From NCBI RefSeq assembly GCF_000265205.3, contig NC_018000.1:5799001-5863000 (forward strand): 64,000 bases of DNA, read 5' to 3'. Source of the stretch: Sinorhizobium fredii USDA 257 (GTDB lineage: Bacteria > Pseudomonadota > Alphaproteobacteria > Rhizobiales > Rhizobiaceae). Shown here in pieces: positions 53,252 to 62,585 of this stretch. How positions within the stretch are numbered: the first letter of the stretch is position 1; each line of letters opens with the position of its first letter. The notes under the pieces are model-generated. The model was not told the origin of the DNA and did no database searches. It worked only from the letters and a program-made list of their open reading frames with translations. The position numbers and the translations under genes were made by a program.

Positions 53252-54295
53252 TCAGTTCAACTCAATACGTTCTCCCGTTGCCGCCGAGCGTTTTACCGCA
53301 TCGATTACCCTCACGGTTTCGAGCCCCTCACGCCCGCTGACAAGCGGCGGTTCGTCTCCGCGGATCACCTTGCAGAATTGCCTGATCTGCAGGACGAGCG
53401 GGTCCTCGTCGTCGACCTCGATACGCTTTTGGTCAAATGGCTCCCACCAGCTCCGTTTACCAGGATTGCGCCAGACTTCGAGCGACGGAACAGCCAGCGA
53501 CCCGTGCGTTCCTCCTATCATGTAACAGGATTGCTCCGTTTTGGGGTAGGCCGGATTCTCCCCGGTTGTCATCTCCCAGCTCCACGGTGCGACCACCGAG
53601 TCCGAGACTGTCGCAGTTCCCAAAACTCCATTCTTGAACTCGATCAGGATCACAGCCGTTTCCTCAACTGCGTTGCCGCGCACTGCGTTGGACTCGCGTG
53701 CCTGAACCGCGGCCACATCGCCGAAAAGGTAACGCAGATTATCGACATCGTGGATGAGATTGAGGAGAACCGGCCCCGCACCGCGCTCACGACGCCACGA
53801 GATGTCGAAGTAATCGTCGGGCTTGAACAGCCAGAACATCGCATTGACAACAAGAACGCGGCCGAGCTTTCCGCTTTCGATGATTTCCTTTGCCTTCTGC
53901 ATCACCGGATTGTGTCGGCGGTGATGGCCGGTCAAAAGAGGAACACCTTTTGCCTCAGCCGCTGCGATCAGCTTTTCCCCGGATATAATGTCGTCGGCGA
54001 TAGGCTTCTCGATGAGTGCGGGAACGCCTGCTTCAACGGCTTCCAACCCGTTCTGGACGTGAGCCTGGTTGGGCGTAGCCACGATGATCCCGTCAGGTCG
54101 GTCTGCGGCAATCATGTCCGCGAAGCTTGTAAACCACTTCACGCTGGCTTCCTTGGCAATAGTCTCGCCAACCGGCGTGGGATCGACCACGGCACTGAGT
54201 TGCGCCGAGGGCTCGGCCAGGACGTGCTGAATATGGCGCTTACCGATGAGGCCTGCGCCAAGTACGGCCAGCTTAACCCGTCGGGTCATGGTCAC
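53252..54295 (-). CDS. Gfo/Idh/MocA-family NAD(P)-dependent oxidoreductase
   Basis: 347 residues. The N-terminal Rossmann domain starts VKLAVLGAGLIGKRHIQHV, with the conserved EKPIADD lysine motif and the C-terminal alpha/beta domain (NLIHDVDNLRYLFGDVAAVQA), which contains the catalytic-type histidine. The family oxidises sugars, inositols and related polyols. Set among quinate/shikimate enzymes it could oxidise a hydroaromatic ring alcohol. It is the last gene of a ten-gene minus-strand run, one base after aroQ. Confidence 0.88.
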   Translation of the reverse strand: MTMTRRVKLAVLGAGLIGKRHIQHVLAEPSAQLSAVVDPTPVGETIAKEASVKWFTSFADMIAADRPDGIIVATPNQAHVQNGLEAVEAGVPALIEKPIADDIISGEKLIAAAEAKGVPLLTGHHRRHNPVMQKAKEIIESGKLGRVLVVNAMFWLFKPDDYFDISWRRERGAGPVLLNLIHDVDNLRYLFGDVAAVQARESNAVRGNAVEETAVILIEFKNGVLGTATVSDSVVAPWSWEMTTGENPAYPKTEQSCYMIGGTHGSLAVPSLEVWRNPGKRSWWEPFDQKRIEVDDEDPLVLQIRQFCKVIRGDEPPLVSGREGLETVRVIDAVKRSAATGERIELN

Positions 54296-54296
54296 C

Positions 54297-54746
54297 TCAG
54301 CCCTTGCTCGCCGCCTTGATCATTGTCGCCGCGCGCCGGATGCCAAGCTGGTATCCTTCTGTTCCAAGGCCGCAGATCACGCCGTCCGCGCGGTGCGAAA
54401 CGAACGAATGGTGTCGGAAACTTTCGCGCTTGTGCACATTGGAGATGTGGATCTCGATCACAGGCCCTTCAAATGTGTTCAGAGCGTCGAGGATGGCGAG
54501 TGAGGTATGGGTAAAGGCTGCCGGATTGATGACGATGGCCGCACCGTCCTCGCGCGCCTCATGAATCCAATCGATGAGCTCGTATTCCCGGTTACTCTGA
54601 TGAAAGCGGATTTCATGGCCGAGTTCGGCTGCCAGTTTGCGGCAGTCCGCCTCTACGTCTGCAAGCGTTTCATGCCCGTAGATGTGCGGCTGGCGTTTGC
54701 CAAGCAGATTGAGGTTTGGTCCATTGAGAACGTAGATCAGGCTCAT
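54297..54746 (-). CDS. aroQ: Type II 3-dehydroquinate dehydratase
   Basis: 149 residues. Converts 3-dehydroquinate to 3-dehydroshikimate. The family motifs are [17 protein letters not shown] (catalytic Tyr), [27 protein letters not shown] and [11 protein letters not shown] (catalytic His). In this setting a catabolic role in quinate breakdown is more likely than a biosynthetic one. It is 33 bases downstream of the CHMI gene. Confidence 0.94.
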   Translation of the reverse strand: MSLIYVLNGPNLNLLGKRQPHIYGHETLADVEADCRKLAAELGHEIRFHQSNREYELIDWIHEAREDGAAIVINPAAFTHTSLAILDALNTFEGPVIEIHISNVHKRESFRHHSFVSHRADGVICGLGTEGYQLGIRRAATMIKAASKG

Positions 54747-54779
54747 AGTATATTTTCCTTCTTGAGCACGCTGTCCTGG

Positions 54780-55148
54780 TCAGACGAACGCGATTGCTTG
54801 AACAGCAAAATCAGGGTCCGACTCGTAGAGATCTGCGCGCAAGCCGAGCCTTCCCGCTTCGAGAGCAGGCGCGGCGATCGCCCGCGCGGCGTCGAGAACG
54901 GCAGTGAGAAGCTTCTGCTTGGTCTCTGCAGCACGACCCGGTGCCATCCGCACGATAATTTGGATGAAATGATTATCGACATGCTCATCGCCCACGCAGG
55001 AGTATGTCGCCTCCCGCGCAAGCGTGCGCACGGCGGAAGGTTTCACAAGGCCGCCATCGCGAACGCAGCGATGCACGCTCAGCGTGAGCCGGTCCATGGC
55101 TACATGCTCGCCTGCGCCCCGGCTATAATCGATAATGATATGCGGCAT
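54780..55148 (-). CDS. 5-carboxymethyl-2-hydroxymuconate isomerase-like (tautomerase superfamily)
   Basis: 122 residues from ATG 55148. The product starts MPHIIIDYS, so processing exposes Pro1, the catalytic base of the superfamily, as in CHMI (HpaF). The length and ending (LGLRADLYESDPDFAVQAIAFV region) fit CHMI rather than short tautomerases. In the homoprotocatechuate pathway it isomerises a ring-cleavage product. The true substrate is uncertain. A longer frame to 55490 overlaps the dehydrogenase gene. Confidence 0.82.
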   Translation of the reverse strand: MPHIIIDYSRGAGEHVAMDRLTLSVHRCVRDGGLVKPSAVRTLAREATYSCVGDEHVDNHFIQIIVRMAPGRAAETKQKLLTAVLDAARAIAAPALEAGRLGLRADLYESDPDFAVQAIAFV

Positions 55149-55162
55149 TTGGGATCTCCCCA

Positions 55163-56023
55163 TCAAGCCGACAGGCGGCACAAGTCCATAAAGTGACGGG
55201 ACATGCGCTCTGCGTCGGGTGCTATCCCGGTGAACAATTCGAAAGCCGCTGCTGCCTGGTAGACGGTCATGCCGCCGCCACGAAGGGTCCGGCAGCCTCT
55301 TCTTTCGGCGAGAGCAAGGAGCTCTGTGACGAGCGGCATATAGACGATGTCGGCGACCCAATGCCGTGGCAGAAGCCATTCCGGGTCGATCGGCAAACCA
55401 GGATGGCTCTTCATACCCGTCGGTGTCGCGTGAATAAGGCCGTCCGCGGAGCGCAGGGTGCTGCCGACATCCGTCGTGGCACGAGCGCAATCCCTTGAGA
55501 ACCGATCGTTCAACTGCCCAGCCAAGGTTTCTGCTCGTGTCGAATCCTGGTCAAAGATCGATAATCGCTTAATACCGAGCTTGATTGCGGCATGCGCCAC
55601 GGCGACACCGGCGCCGCCGGCGCCAAGCAGGACGGCATGCGACTTCGCGACGTGAGGAAGGCCGCGCTGGAAATTCTCGTAGAAACCGTACCAATCAGTG
55701 TTGTGGCCGATCCTCTCGCCGTCACGAAAGACCACGGTGTTGACCGCACCGAGCATCCCTGCATCCTCGGAAAGGCGGCTGAGGTGGGCGATCACCGACT
55801 GCTTGCACGGATGTGTAATGTTGCTTCCGGCAAAACCGCGCCGCCCTTCCTCGTCGAGGAGGTCTGGTAGCGCCGAGGCAGGAAGGCCTCGCTCGGCCAG
55901 ATCGAGAAGCTCGTAACGGTAATCGAAGCCCTGATGTCGAGCCTCCGTTTCGTGGAGCGCCGGGGACTTTGACAGTTGGATGTCGGCCCCGATCAGTCCC
56001 ACGAGGAATTTCTTGTCGTGCAT
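55163..56023 (-). CDS. Quinate/shikimate dehydrogenase (AroE/QsuD-like)
   Basis: 286 residues. The substrate domain has LSKSPALHE, NITHPCKQ (catalytic Lys) and HNTDWYGF (catalytic Asp), and the nucleotide domain has GAGGAGVAVAHA. The sequence reads closer to the catabolic QsuD type of Corynebacterium (GLIGADIQLSKSPALHE, VADIVYMPLVTELL) than to biosynthetic AroE. Its place beside aroQ and a TIM-barrel protein suggests quinate or shikimate breakdown. Confidence 0.88.
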   Translation of the reverse strand: MHDKKFLVGLIGADIQLSKSPALHETEARHQGFDYRYELLDLAERGLPASALPDLLDEEGRRGFAGSNITHPCKQSVIAHLSRLSEDAGMLGAVNTVVFRDGERIGHNTDWYGFYENFQRGLPHVAKSHAVLLGAGGAGVAVAHAAIKLGIKRLSIFDQDSTRAETLAGQLNDRFSRDCARATTDVGSTLRSADGLIHATPTGMKSHPGLPIDPEWLLPRHWVADIVYMPLVTELLALAERRGCRTLRGGGMTVYQAAAAFELFTGIAPDAERMSRHFMDLCRLSA

Positions 56024-56041
56024 TGGTATCGCTTTCGAACG

Positions 56042-56815
56042 TCAGTGGTGGGCAAGGATTTCGCCGAGGAAGGTTTTCGTGCGTTCGTGCTTGGGAGACT
56101 TGAAGAAGATCTCCGGTTCGGCCTCTTCGACGATTTCTCCTAAGGCCATGAAGATGACGCGATCAGCGACCTGACGGGCAAAGCCCATTTCGTGCGTGAC
56201 ACAGATCATCGTCATGCCGTCACGGGCGAGCCCGATCATGGTGTCGAGCACCTCCTTCACCATTTCAGGATCGAGGGCAGAGGTTGGTTCGTCGAAGAGC
56301 ATGACCTTCGGCTCCATGCAGAGCGCGCGAGCGATGGCAACGCGTTGTTGTTGCCCGCCGGATAGCTGCGCAGGATACTTTTCAGCCTGGTCAAGGATTC
56401 GAACGCGCTCGAGATATTTTCGAGCCAGTCGCTCTGCGTCAGCGTGGCTTGTGCCCCGAACACGCATCGGGGCGAGTGTACAGTTCTGAAGTACGGTCAT
56501 GTGCGGGAAGAGATTGAAGCTCTGGAAGACCATTCCCACTTCGCGCCGTATCGCATCGATGGATTTGGTGCTTCCGTCCAGTACCTGACCCTCGACGACG
56601 ATCTTGCCTTCCTCGATCGTTTCGAGGGCATTGATGCAGCGGATTAACGTCGATTTCCCGGAGCCTGACGGCCCGCAGAGGACGATTTTTTCGCCTTTGC
56701 GGACCGACAGACTGATGGATTTCAAGGCATGGAAAGCGCCGTACCACTTCTGCACGTCCTCAAGGGAAATCAGCGTCGGTCGATCGTTTGCGGAATTTAG
56801 CACGGAACCCTCCAT
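56042..56815 (-). CDS. Polar amino acid-type ABC transporter ATPase
   Basis: 257 residues from ATG 56815. Walker [11 protein letters not shown]-loop [15 protein letters not shown], signature [15 protein letters not shown] and Walker [13 protein letters not shown] are all intact. The sequence is of the GlnQ/HisP group. It is 7 bases after the solute-binding gene and 18 before the dehydrogenase. Confidence 0.92.
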   Translation of the reverse strand: MEGSVLNSANDRPTLISLEDVQKWYGAFHALKSISLSVRKGEKIVLCGPSGSGKSTLIRCINALETIEEGKIVVEGQVLDGSTKSIDAIRREVGMVFQSFNLFPHMTVLQNCTLAPMRVRGTSHADAERLARKYLERVRILDQAEKYPAQLSGGQQQRVAIARALCMEPKVMLFDEPTSALDPEMVKEVLDTMIGLARDGMTMICVTHEMGFARQVADRVIFMALGEIVEEAEPEIFFKSPKHERTKTFLGEILAHH

Positions 56816-56822
56816 TTGGGCT

Positions 56823-57647
56823 TTAATTGACGGTGAACGGGATGTTCGGAATGGATTCCGGGAACTGCGGCAGATCGATCGCCATCCACTTCTTCGTGAT
56901 GGCGGCAAGCTCACCATTGGCCTTGATCTTCTCGATGAAGGCGTTGACGGCTTCGTTCCAGTCCTTCTCGCCGAGACGGGTTCCGACGCCGTTGTAGGTC
57001 GTCAGAAAGTTAATCTTGCGCTCATAGGTGCCGGCACTCGCCGCATCCAGACGCTGACCATAGAACTGGTTGCCGCCAACCGCCTTTACCTGTCCGGAGA
57101 TCAGAGCCTGGATGGTTGCAGCGTCGTCATCAAAGCGGCGAACCGTTGCGGTGGATCCGACGGCGTCCGTTACTGCCTTATCCTGCGAACTGGACTTCGG
57201 AACGCCGATCTCCCATCCCGCAATGTCCTCAGGCTTCGTAACCGTGTCGGACTTCGCGGCATAAAGCGAAATCGTGTTGGCGGCGTAGGGCTTGCTGTAT
57301 TGAATTGATTTCGCACGCTCTTCCGTCATTGCCATCGTTGCGAACAGGATGTCGACTTTGCCGGTCGTTAGCGCGGGAATGCGGTTGGCAACGGCGAGCG
57401 GCTGGAATTGAACCTTAACGCCCAACTCCTTTGCAAAGAGGTTGGCGACGTCAGCGTCGAAGCCGTCCTGCTGGCCGCTCGTATTGACGAAACCCCAAGG
57501 CGCGTTGTCGCCCTGGATGCCGACGACCAGCGTGCCCTTTGCCTTGATTTCTTCTACAGTTGCCGCAGAGGCGGCGGCAGCGCTGACGGTTGTGAAGGCA
57601 ACAGTTGCCAGTGCAAGTCCGAGAAAATTCCGACGATTGGTATGCAT
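56823..57647 (-). CDS. Family 3 solute-binding protein
   Basis: 274 residues from ATG 57647, with a signal peptide (about 1-28, ending SAA/ASA). The body has the type II fold: [66 protein letters not shown]. Family members bind amino acids or small carboxylates. Because its operon encodes hydroaromatic enzymes, the ligand may be a cyclic carboxylate. The frame can extend to 57752 but without a better signal. Confidence 0.9.
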   Translation of the reverse strand: MHTNRRNFLGLALATVAFTTVSAAAASAATVEEIKAKGTLVVGIQGDNAPWGFVNTSGQQDGFDADVANLFAKELGVKVQFQPLAVANRIPALTTGKVDILFATMAMTEERAKSIQYSKPYAANTISLYAAKSDTVTKPEDIAGWEIGVPKSSSQDKAVTDAVGSTATVRRFDDDAATIQALISGQVKAVGGNQFYGQRLDAASAGTYERKINFLTTYNGVGTRLGEKDWNEAVNAFIEKIKANGELAAITKKWMAIDLPQFPESIPNIPFTVN

Positions 57648-57688
57648 AAGTATGCTCCTCCTCCAGGGTTTTGCTTCCAGCGAAGCGG

Positions 57689-58339
57689 TTAGCGGACGGC
57701 TTTCGACATCCGTTTTTCGAGGCCACTTCCGGCATGGGAGAGGGGCCAGCAAATGATGAAGTAGATTGCGGCGACGATCCCGAAGACGAGCAGCGGACGA
57801 TAGGTCTGGTTTGAAATGATCTGGCCGGCGCGAGTCAGTTCAATGAAGCCGACGATTGCTGCTAGCGACGTGCCCTTGATGAGCTGGACAAGGAAGCCGA
57901 TCGTGGCCGGCATCGAGATTTTCAGGGCCTGCGGCAGGATGACGTCTTTCATCCGCGAGACATAATGCAGACCGAGGGCGTTGGCGGCTTCCGTCTGGCC
58001 CTTCGGCACAGCCTCGATGGAGCCGCGCCAGATCTCTCCCAGGAAAGCACTGGCATGGAGCGTGAAGGCGATTGCGACCGCGATCCACGCGTTGACCTCG
58101 ATGCCCAACAGCGCAACGCCGTAATAGACAACGAAGAGCTGCATCAGAAGGGGCGTGCCCTGGAAGACACCGATATACCCTGCGGTGATCGTCCGGGCGA
58201 CCTTCGTCTTCGAGGTGCGCAGCAGCGCTATCAGGATTCCGAATATCCCCCCACCGATGAAGCCCACGATCGCGAGCAGGACGGTCCATTTCAAACCCTG
58301 CATCAAAAAGAAGAATTCATTTTCGCCGATGGGACCCAT
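57689..58339 (-). CDS. Amino acid-type ABC transporter permease
   Basis: 216 residues with about five membrane helices. The HisMQ signature EAANALGLHYVSRMKDVILPQALKISMP is the EAA loop that contacts the ATPase. It forms the channel with the next upstream permease, 9 bases away. Confidence 0.92.
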   Translation of the reverse strand: MGPIGENEFFFLMQGLKWTVLLAIVGFIGGGIFGILIALLRTSKTKVARTITAGYIGVFQGTPLLMQLFVVYYGVALLGIEVNAWIAVAIAFTLHASAFLGEIWRGSIEAVPKGQTEAANALGLHYVSRMKDVILPQALKISMPATIGFLVQLIKGTSLAAIVGFIELTRAGQIISNQTYRPLLVFGIVAAIYFIICWPLSHAGSGLEKRMSKAVR

Positions 58340-58348
58340 GGCTGCCTC

Positions 58349-59017
58349 CTATCGCGTCGGGTAGTTGAAGTAGTGACGAGAAATGAGGGCAAAGAGGCCC
58401 ATCATCAGTGTGGAGATAACCAGGTAGATAGCGGTCACCGTGAAATAGACTTCAAAGCTGCGGAAGGTGTCAGACTCAATGCGCTGAGCGGCCGAGGTCA
58501 GTTCGTAGGCGGCGATTGACGTGCAGACAGACGTTGTCAGTGTCAGCATGATGAATTGGCTGGTAAGCGAGGGATAAATCGCCCGAAGTGCCGGCTTGAG
58601 CACGATGAGCCGGAAGACGTCCGCCTTGTGGAGTCCGAGGGCGAAGCCAGCCTCGATCTGGCCGCGCGACACGCTCTCGACCCCGCCTCGGATGATCTCG
58701 ATTGCGTACGCCCCACCATTGATGCCGAGAGCAATGATCGCCGTAACGGTCGGATTGAGGCGTATGCCCATGAGAGGAAGGGCAAAATATATGAAGAAGA
58801 TCTGCACGAGGAATGGCGTGTTTCGCACGACCTCGACGAACACGATCACCGGAGTGCGCGCAATTCTGCTCTTGGAAGTCCTTGCAACGACGCCCAGGAT
58901 TCCGATGACGAGTGCGAGAAGCATCCCGGCCAACGCAAGGCCAAGCGTCCCAAACGAAGCCCAAAGCAATTCAGGGGCGCGGTCAAGGACCGCACCGAAA
59001 TCAAACCTATAACCCAT
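58349..59017 (-). CDS. Amino acid-type ABC transporter permease
   Basis: 222 residues from ATG 59017 (MGYRFDFGAVLDRAPELLWAS); extension to 59059 gains only a basic tail. It has the same fold as its partner, with EAA loop IEAGFALGLHKADVFRLIVLKPALRAIYP. It begins 46 bases after the TIM-barrel gene. Confidence 0.92.
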   Translation of the reverse strand: MGYRFDFGAVLDRAPELLWASFGTLGLALAGMLLALVIGILGVVARTSKSRIARTPVIVFVEVVRNTPFLVQIFFIYFALPLMGIRLNPTVTAIIALGINGGAYAIEIIRGGVESVSRGQIEAGFALGLHKADVFRLIVLKPALRAIYPSLTSQFIMLTLTTSVCTSIAAYELTSAAQRIESDTFRSFEVYFTVTAIYLVISTLMMGLFALISRHYFNYPTR

Positions 59018-59063
59018 GTATGACTTCCTCCTCCCGACCGGCTCGCGCCGCGTCGGCACCGGA

Positions 59064-59885
59064 TCAATGATCCGGTCTCAGTAGTCCCACTGCGCTGTCG
59101 TGGAGATGTTTCAGGTGTGCCTGTGGGTCCACCGACCCGACGAGCGGCACTTCAACCGAGATAGCGGCGCTATCCTTGGCTGTGGTCCAGAGCTCCTTCA
59201 ATGGCAATTCGCCTTCTCCAGGAGCGAGCCTGCCGCTTCTCGCCTCGGCGATCATTGCGTCCGATGTTTTGGGAGCAGGCCCGCGGACGTCGCAAAGCTG
59301 GACGTGTTTTACCTTCCCTGCGTTTGCGCGAAGTTCGTCGATCGAGGCGCCATTTCGGAAGAAGTGAATCCCATCAACGAGGGCACCGGCGTTCTCTGCT
59401 CCGCAGGAATTCACGACCGCTACGCTGTCGCGAAAGGTTCTTACCGTCCGCCAGCCCATGTTTTCGATGTCGACTGACATGCTATATCGCGCCGCGAGGG
59501 CGCAAAACTCAGAAAGGTTTGTGGCAAGACGGCCGCCGTCTCGATCATCGCCGCAAACACTCAGCCGGCGCGCCCCTATGTTCGCAGCGGCTGCGACGGT
59601 CGCCTCATGGGAGGCCGCAACGAAGCTCTCATCGATCACGAAGAACTCGATATCGAACACCTTGATGCCTTCGCCATCGGCAATTGCCTTGAACTCCTGG
59701 GCACTCTGGCTGCCCACCGGCAACTCGTAGAAAGGGGCTCCGGGAAAGGCGGGGTGCAGACGCAGACCTATCGACGCAAAACCCGCCCGAGCAGCTGTCA
59801 CGGCGAATTCTTTGGGCGGCAGCGCGATGGATGAAAAATGCGCCACGCCCAGTTCAAGGCCCGGTCTTGGCGTCGCGACGGTCAT
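59064..59885 (-). CDS. TIM-barrel isomerase/epimerase-like protein, possible 3-dehydroshikimate dehydratase
   Basis: 273 residues from ATG 59885, which overlaps the GntR stop by one base. The xylose-isomerase-like barrel has four candidate metal ligands in order: Glu in DIENMG, Asp in LVDGIHFF, Gln in HVQLCD and Glu in SVEVPL. This is the ligand set of QuiC/AsbF-type 3-dehydroshikimate dehydratases, which give protocatechuate. With aroQ and a QsuD-like enzyme this role fits, but sugar epimerases look similar, so it is an inference. Confidence 0.78.
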   Translation of the reverse strand: MTVATPRPGLELGVAHFSSIALPPKEFAVTAARAGFASIGLRLHPAFPGAPFYELPVGSQSAQEFKAIADGEGIKVFDIEFFVIDESFVAASHEATVAAAANIGARRLSVCGDDRDGGRLATNLSEFCALAARYSMSVDIENMGWRTVRTFRDSVAVVNSCGAENAGALVDGIHFFRNGASIDELRANAGKVKHVQLCDVRGPAPKTSDAMIAEARSGRLAPGEGELPLKELWTTAKDSAAISVEVPLVGSVDPQAHLKHLHDSAVGLLRPDH

Positions 59886-60622
59886 CACAAGATCCCCTTT
59901 GTCGCGAGGTGATTGCGCAGATTGGTTCCCGTGCGGTGAATATGCTGACGCAACATATCGCACGAATAGTCCAGATCCCGCGCGACGGCTCCCTGAGCGA
60001 TCTCGCTGTGCTCCTGGCTGACGTTGCGGTCACCCGACGTGCGGGTCAGAAACACCCGGCGATAACGGTCGTTGAGATTAAGAAGCAATCTGCAAAAATG
60101 GAGCAGGATCGGCTTCCCGCAGCCAGATATGAGTGTCAGATGAAATTCGCGGTGGAGCTCTTCCCAGCGCTCCAGTGTCTCTGGCCGAGCCGCGTCACGC
60201 TCGGTGCGGTTAAGGCGATGCAGCGCGCGCATGACGTTGCCCTCCCACTCCACATCGCCGAGCCGCATGGACTCGCGAAGCGCAAAGACTTCAAACTCTT
60301 CGCGCAGGGTGGTGATCTCTTCCAGATTGGCCAAGGAAATTGATGAAACGCGGTAGCCGCGATTGTCCTCGAACTCCACTAGACCGTCCGATATCAGCCG
60401 CGCCAACCCTTCACGCAGCGGACTGAGGCTTACGTTGAACGTCTTGCGCGCCTTGTCGAGATTGATCTTGCTGCCGGCCTGAAGCTCGCCGGAGATGATC
60501 GCTTCACGAAGACGGGATGCAAGCTGGCTCCCAATTGTGTTTTTGCCGTCATCGAGAAAGCCAGAAGACGACGGAGCATCTTCTGTCGTCGGAGCAAATG
60601 CGCCGTCGTCATCCGGTACCAT
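59885..60622 (-). CDS. GntR/FadR-family regulator
   Basis: 245 residues from ATG 60622 with GGGAGG upstream (a TTG at 60634 is an alternative). A winged helix at about 28-92 (GSQLASRLREAIISGELQAG, LSPLREGLARLISDGLV) is followed by an FCD ligand domain (residues 100-225, with Asp and His metal-type positions). Likely a repressor of the divergent catabolic operons, released by a pathway acid. It is translationally coupled to the TIM-barrel gene. Confidence 0.92.
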   Translation of the reverse strand: MVPDDDGAFAPTTEDAPSSSGFLDDGKNTIGSQLASRLREAIISGELQAGSKINLDKARKTFNVSLSPLREGLARLISDGLVEFEDNRGYRVSSISLANLEEITTLREEFEVFALRESMRLGDVEWEGNVMRALHRLNRTERDAARPETLERWEELHREFHLTLISGCGKPILLHFCRLLLNLNDRYRRVFLTRTSGDRNVSQEHSEIAQGAVARDLDYSCDMLRQHIHRTGTNLRNHLATKGIL

Positions 60623-60668
60623 TGTTCCTCCCAAGGCTCCCCCGAACTAATTGTCGATGATCGATACA

Positions 60669-60680
60669 ATAAACGATTAT
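60669..60680. promoter_or_regulatory. Candidate GntR operator 1
   Basis: ATAAACGATTAT, one mismatch from the perfect palindrome ATAATCGATTAT at 60832. It lies 47 bases upstream of the regulator gene start, suited to autoregulation. Confidence 0.5.
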
Positions 60681-60831
60681 TCGTGTCAACTTGAGAGCGC
60701 TGAAATCTACACAAAGTTAAGCCTCAGCTTCCTCTTCGCAAACGATATATAATAGAATCAAGGTATTGCATGCAAACGTCCTGTTTCTTTTGGCTTATTG
60801 GCGCCGCGAGAATGCACGGCGGCCTTGACAG

Positions 60832-60843
60832 ATAATCGATTAT
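60832..60843. promoter_or_regulatory. Candidate GntR operator 2
   Basis: ATAATCGATTAT, a perfect 12-base palindrome 33 bases upstream of the dioxygenase start. It is near-identical to operator 1, 163 bases away on the other promoter, consistent with one regulator controlling both divergent operons. Confidence 0.6.
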
Positions 60844-60876
60844 TTTGATAGGCGGGGAAATCGGGAGGTAGCCCAC

Positions 60877-61770
60877 ATGGTGATCAAAACTGAAAGCGAT
60901 CTGACGCCAGCCGTCCTCGCTGTGATGAATCGCACTGAAGACCCCCGCCTGCGAGAAATCCTCGTCGCGATGGTCAAGCATCTTCATGCCTTCGTGCGCG
61001 AGGTTCGATTGACGGAGGTCGAGTTTCGGGAGGCGACAGCCATGCTGAATGAGATCGGGAAGCTGCATACTGATCACCACAACGAGTTTGTGCTGATGGC
61101 CGGTTCTCTTGGCGTGTCCTCACTTGTCTGCCTGCTGAACAATGGCGACAGAGGACAGACTGAGACCTCCCAGTCGCTGTTGGGCCCATTCTGGCGCCTC
61201 AACTCTCCGCGAGTCGAAAATGGCGGGTCGATTATCCGATCCGAGACACCGGGCACTCCCTTGTTCGTGCATGCCAAGGTCGTTGACCGCGACGGTAAGC
61301 CAATTGCCGGCGCGGAAGTGGATGTGTGGCATGCCTCTCCCGTCGGTCTTTATGAAAACCAGGACCCGGACCAGGCCGAGATGAACTTGCGCGGCAAATT
61401 CATGACCGACGAGCAAGGTCGGTTCTGGTTCAGGACCGTGAAGATGGTCGGGTATCCCATACCAGTCGATGGCGTGGTCGGACGCCTGCTCAAAGCTCAG
61501 GGACGCCACCCGTACCGACCAGCGCACCTGCACGCACTGATCTTCAAGCACGGATATAAGACGCTGATTTCCCAAGTCTTCGATCCCAGCGACCCGAACA
61601 TCGACTCCGATGTTCAGTTCGGTGTCACGGCAGCGCTGACCGGCGACTTCATTCGCCATGAGGAGCCCCATCCGACCGAAACGGATATTCCTGGTCCGTG
61701 GTTCTCGCTCGACTACACCTATGTCATGGAACCCGGCGAAGCCGTTTTGCCGCGTCCCCCGATCAAATAA
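60877..61770 (+). CDS. Intradiol ring-cleavage dioxygenase, hydroxyquinol/catechol 1,2-type
   Basis: 297 residues. The N-terminal helical linker domain is followed by the catalytic domain with the four iron ligands in expected order: Tyr159, Tyr193, His217 and His219 (within HPYRPAHLHALIF). The LLGPFWRLNSPRVENGG and GAEVDVWHASPVGLYENQD segments fit hydroxyquinol 1,2-dioxygenases. It would cleave a trihydroxybenzene or catechol to a muconate-type acid. It is the first plus-strand gene of the locus. Confidence 0.92.
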   Translation: MVIKTESDLTPAVLAVMNRTEDPRLREILVAMVKHLHAFVREVRLTEVEFREATAMLNEIGKLHTDHHNEFVLMAGSLGVSSLVCLLNNGDRGQTETSQSLLGPFWRLNSPRVENGGSIIRSETPGTPLFVHAKVVDRDGKPIAGAEVDVWHASPVGLYENQDPDQAEMNLRGKFMTDEQGRFWFRTVKMVGYPIPVDGVVGRLLKAQGRHPYRPAHLHALIFKHGYKTLISQVFDPSDPNIDSDVQFGVTAALTGDFIRHEEPHPTETDIPGPWFSLDYTYVMEPGEAVLPRPPIK

Positions 61771-61794
61771 ATCACGATCAGCAGAGCAAACGAT

Positions 61795-62577
61795 ATGATC
61801 ACCGAAGAAGAACGCCAGGCCGCGGCAGACGCGCTGCTCAAAGCTGAAATCGAGCGCAAGCCGATCATACAGCCCAGCGAGACCTACCCGAACCTCGAGC
61901 TTGAGGACGCCTACCGGATTCAGGCTTTATGGGCGGAGGCGAGGGTGGCGAAGGGCGCACGGATCGTCGGGCATAAGATTGGCCTGACGTCACGCGCAAT
62001 GCAGATGGCTTCGAAAATGACGGAGCCGGACTACGGCTGCATTCTTGACGATGCCCTTTACAACGACGGAGCGCAGATCAGGGCTGACTTGTTTATCAAG
62101 CCGCGCCTCGAGGTCGAGCTGGCCTTTGTTATGGGTGAGGATCTCGTCGGACCCGGCACCAGGATCTATGACGTCATGCGTGCGACCGAATTCGTTGTCC
62201 CGGCGCTCGAGATTATCGACTACCGGACCGAAGTCCCTCGAGCGATCACCGACACCATTGCGGACAACGCAGCTTTCGGCGCCCTCGTCGTTGGCGGCCG
62301 TATAATTCGCCCGATGGACATTGATATCCGTTGGGTCGGAGCGACTCTTTCCAAGAACGGCATCATCGAGGAGTCGGGCGTGTCGGCGGCGATCATGGGA
62401 CATCCGGCAGCCGGCATCGCGTGGCTGGTCAACAAACTTCATGCTGTGGGCGGTGGCCTGAAGAAGGGACAAATAGTCCTGGCCGGCTCCTTCACGCGTC
62501 CTGTCGATATCGCGAAAGGTGATGTCATTCAGGCCGACTATGGCCCTGTTGGCTCCATCGGCGTGTCGTTCGTGTGA
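61795..62577 (+). CDS. 2-oxo-hept-3-ene-1,7-dioate hydratase-like (HpaH family)
   Basis: 260 residues. It has the hydratase/decarboxylase fold with a Mg site: VGHKIGLTSRAMQ, EPDYGCILDDAL, KPRLEVELAFVMGEDL and VPALEIIDYR. In the homoprotocatechuate pathway HpaH hydrates 2-oxohept-3-enedioate; related MhpD enzymes act on 2-oxopent-4-enoate. It is 24 bases after the dioxygenase gene and 8 before the aldolase. Confidence 0.9.
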   Translation: MITEEERQAAADALLKAEIERKPIIQPSETYPNLELEDAYRIQALWAEARVAKGARIVGHKIGLTSRAMQMASKMTEPDYGCILDDALYNDGAQIRADLFIKPRLEVELAFVMGEDLVGPGTRIYDVMRATEFVVPALEIIDYRTEVPRAITDTIADNAAFGALVVGGRIIRPMDIDIRWVGATLSKNGIIEESGVSAAIMGHPAAGIAWLVNKLHAVGGGLKKGQIVLAGSFTRPVDIAKGDVIQADYGPVGSIGVSFV

Positions 62578-62585
62578 GGTGCTAG

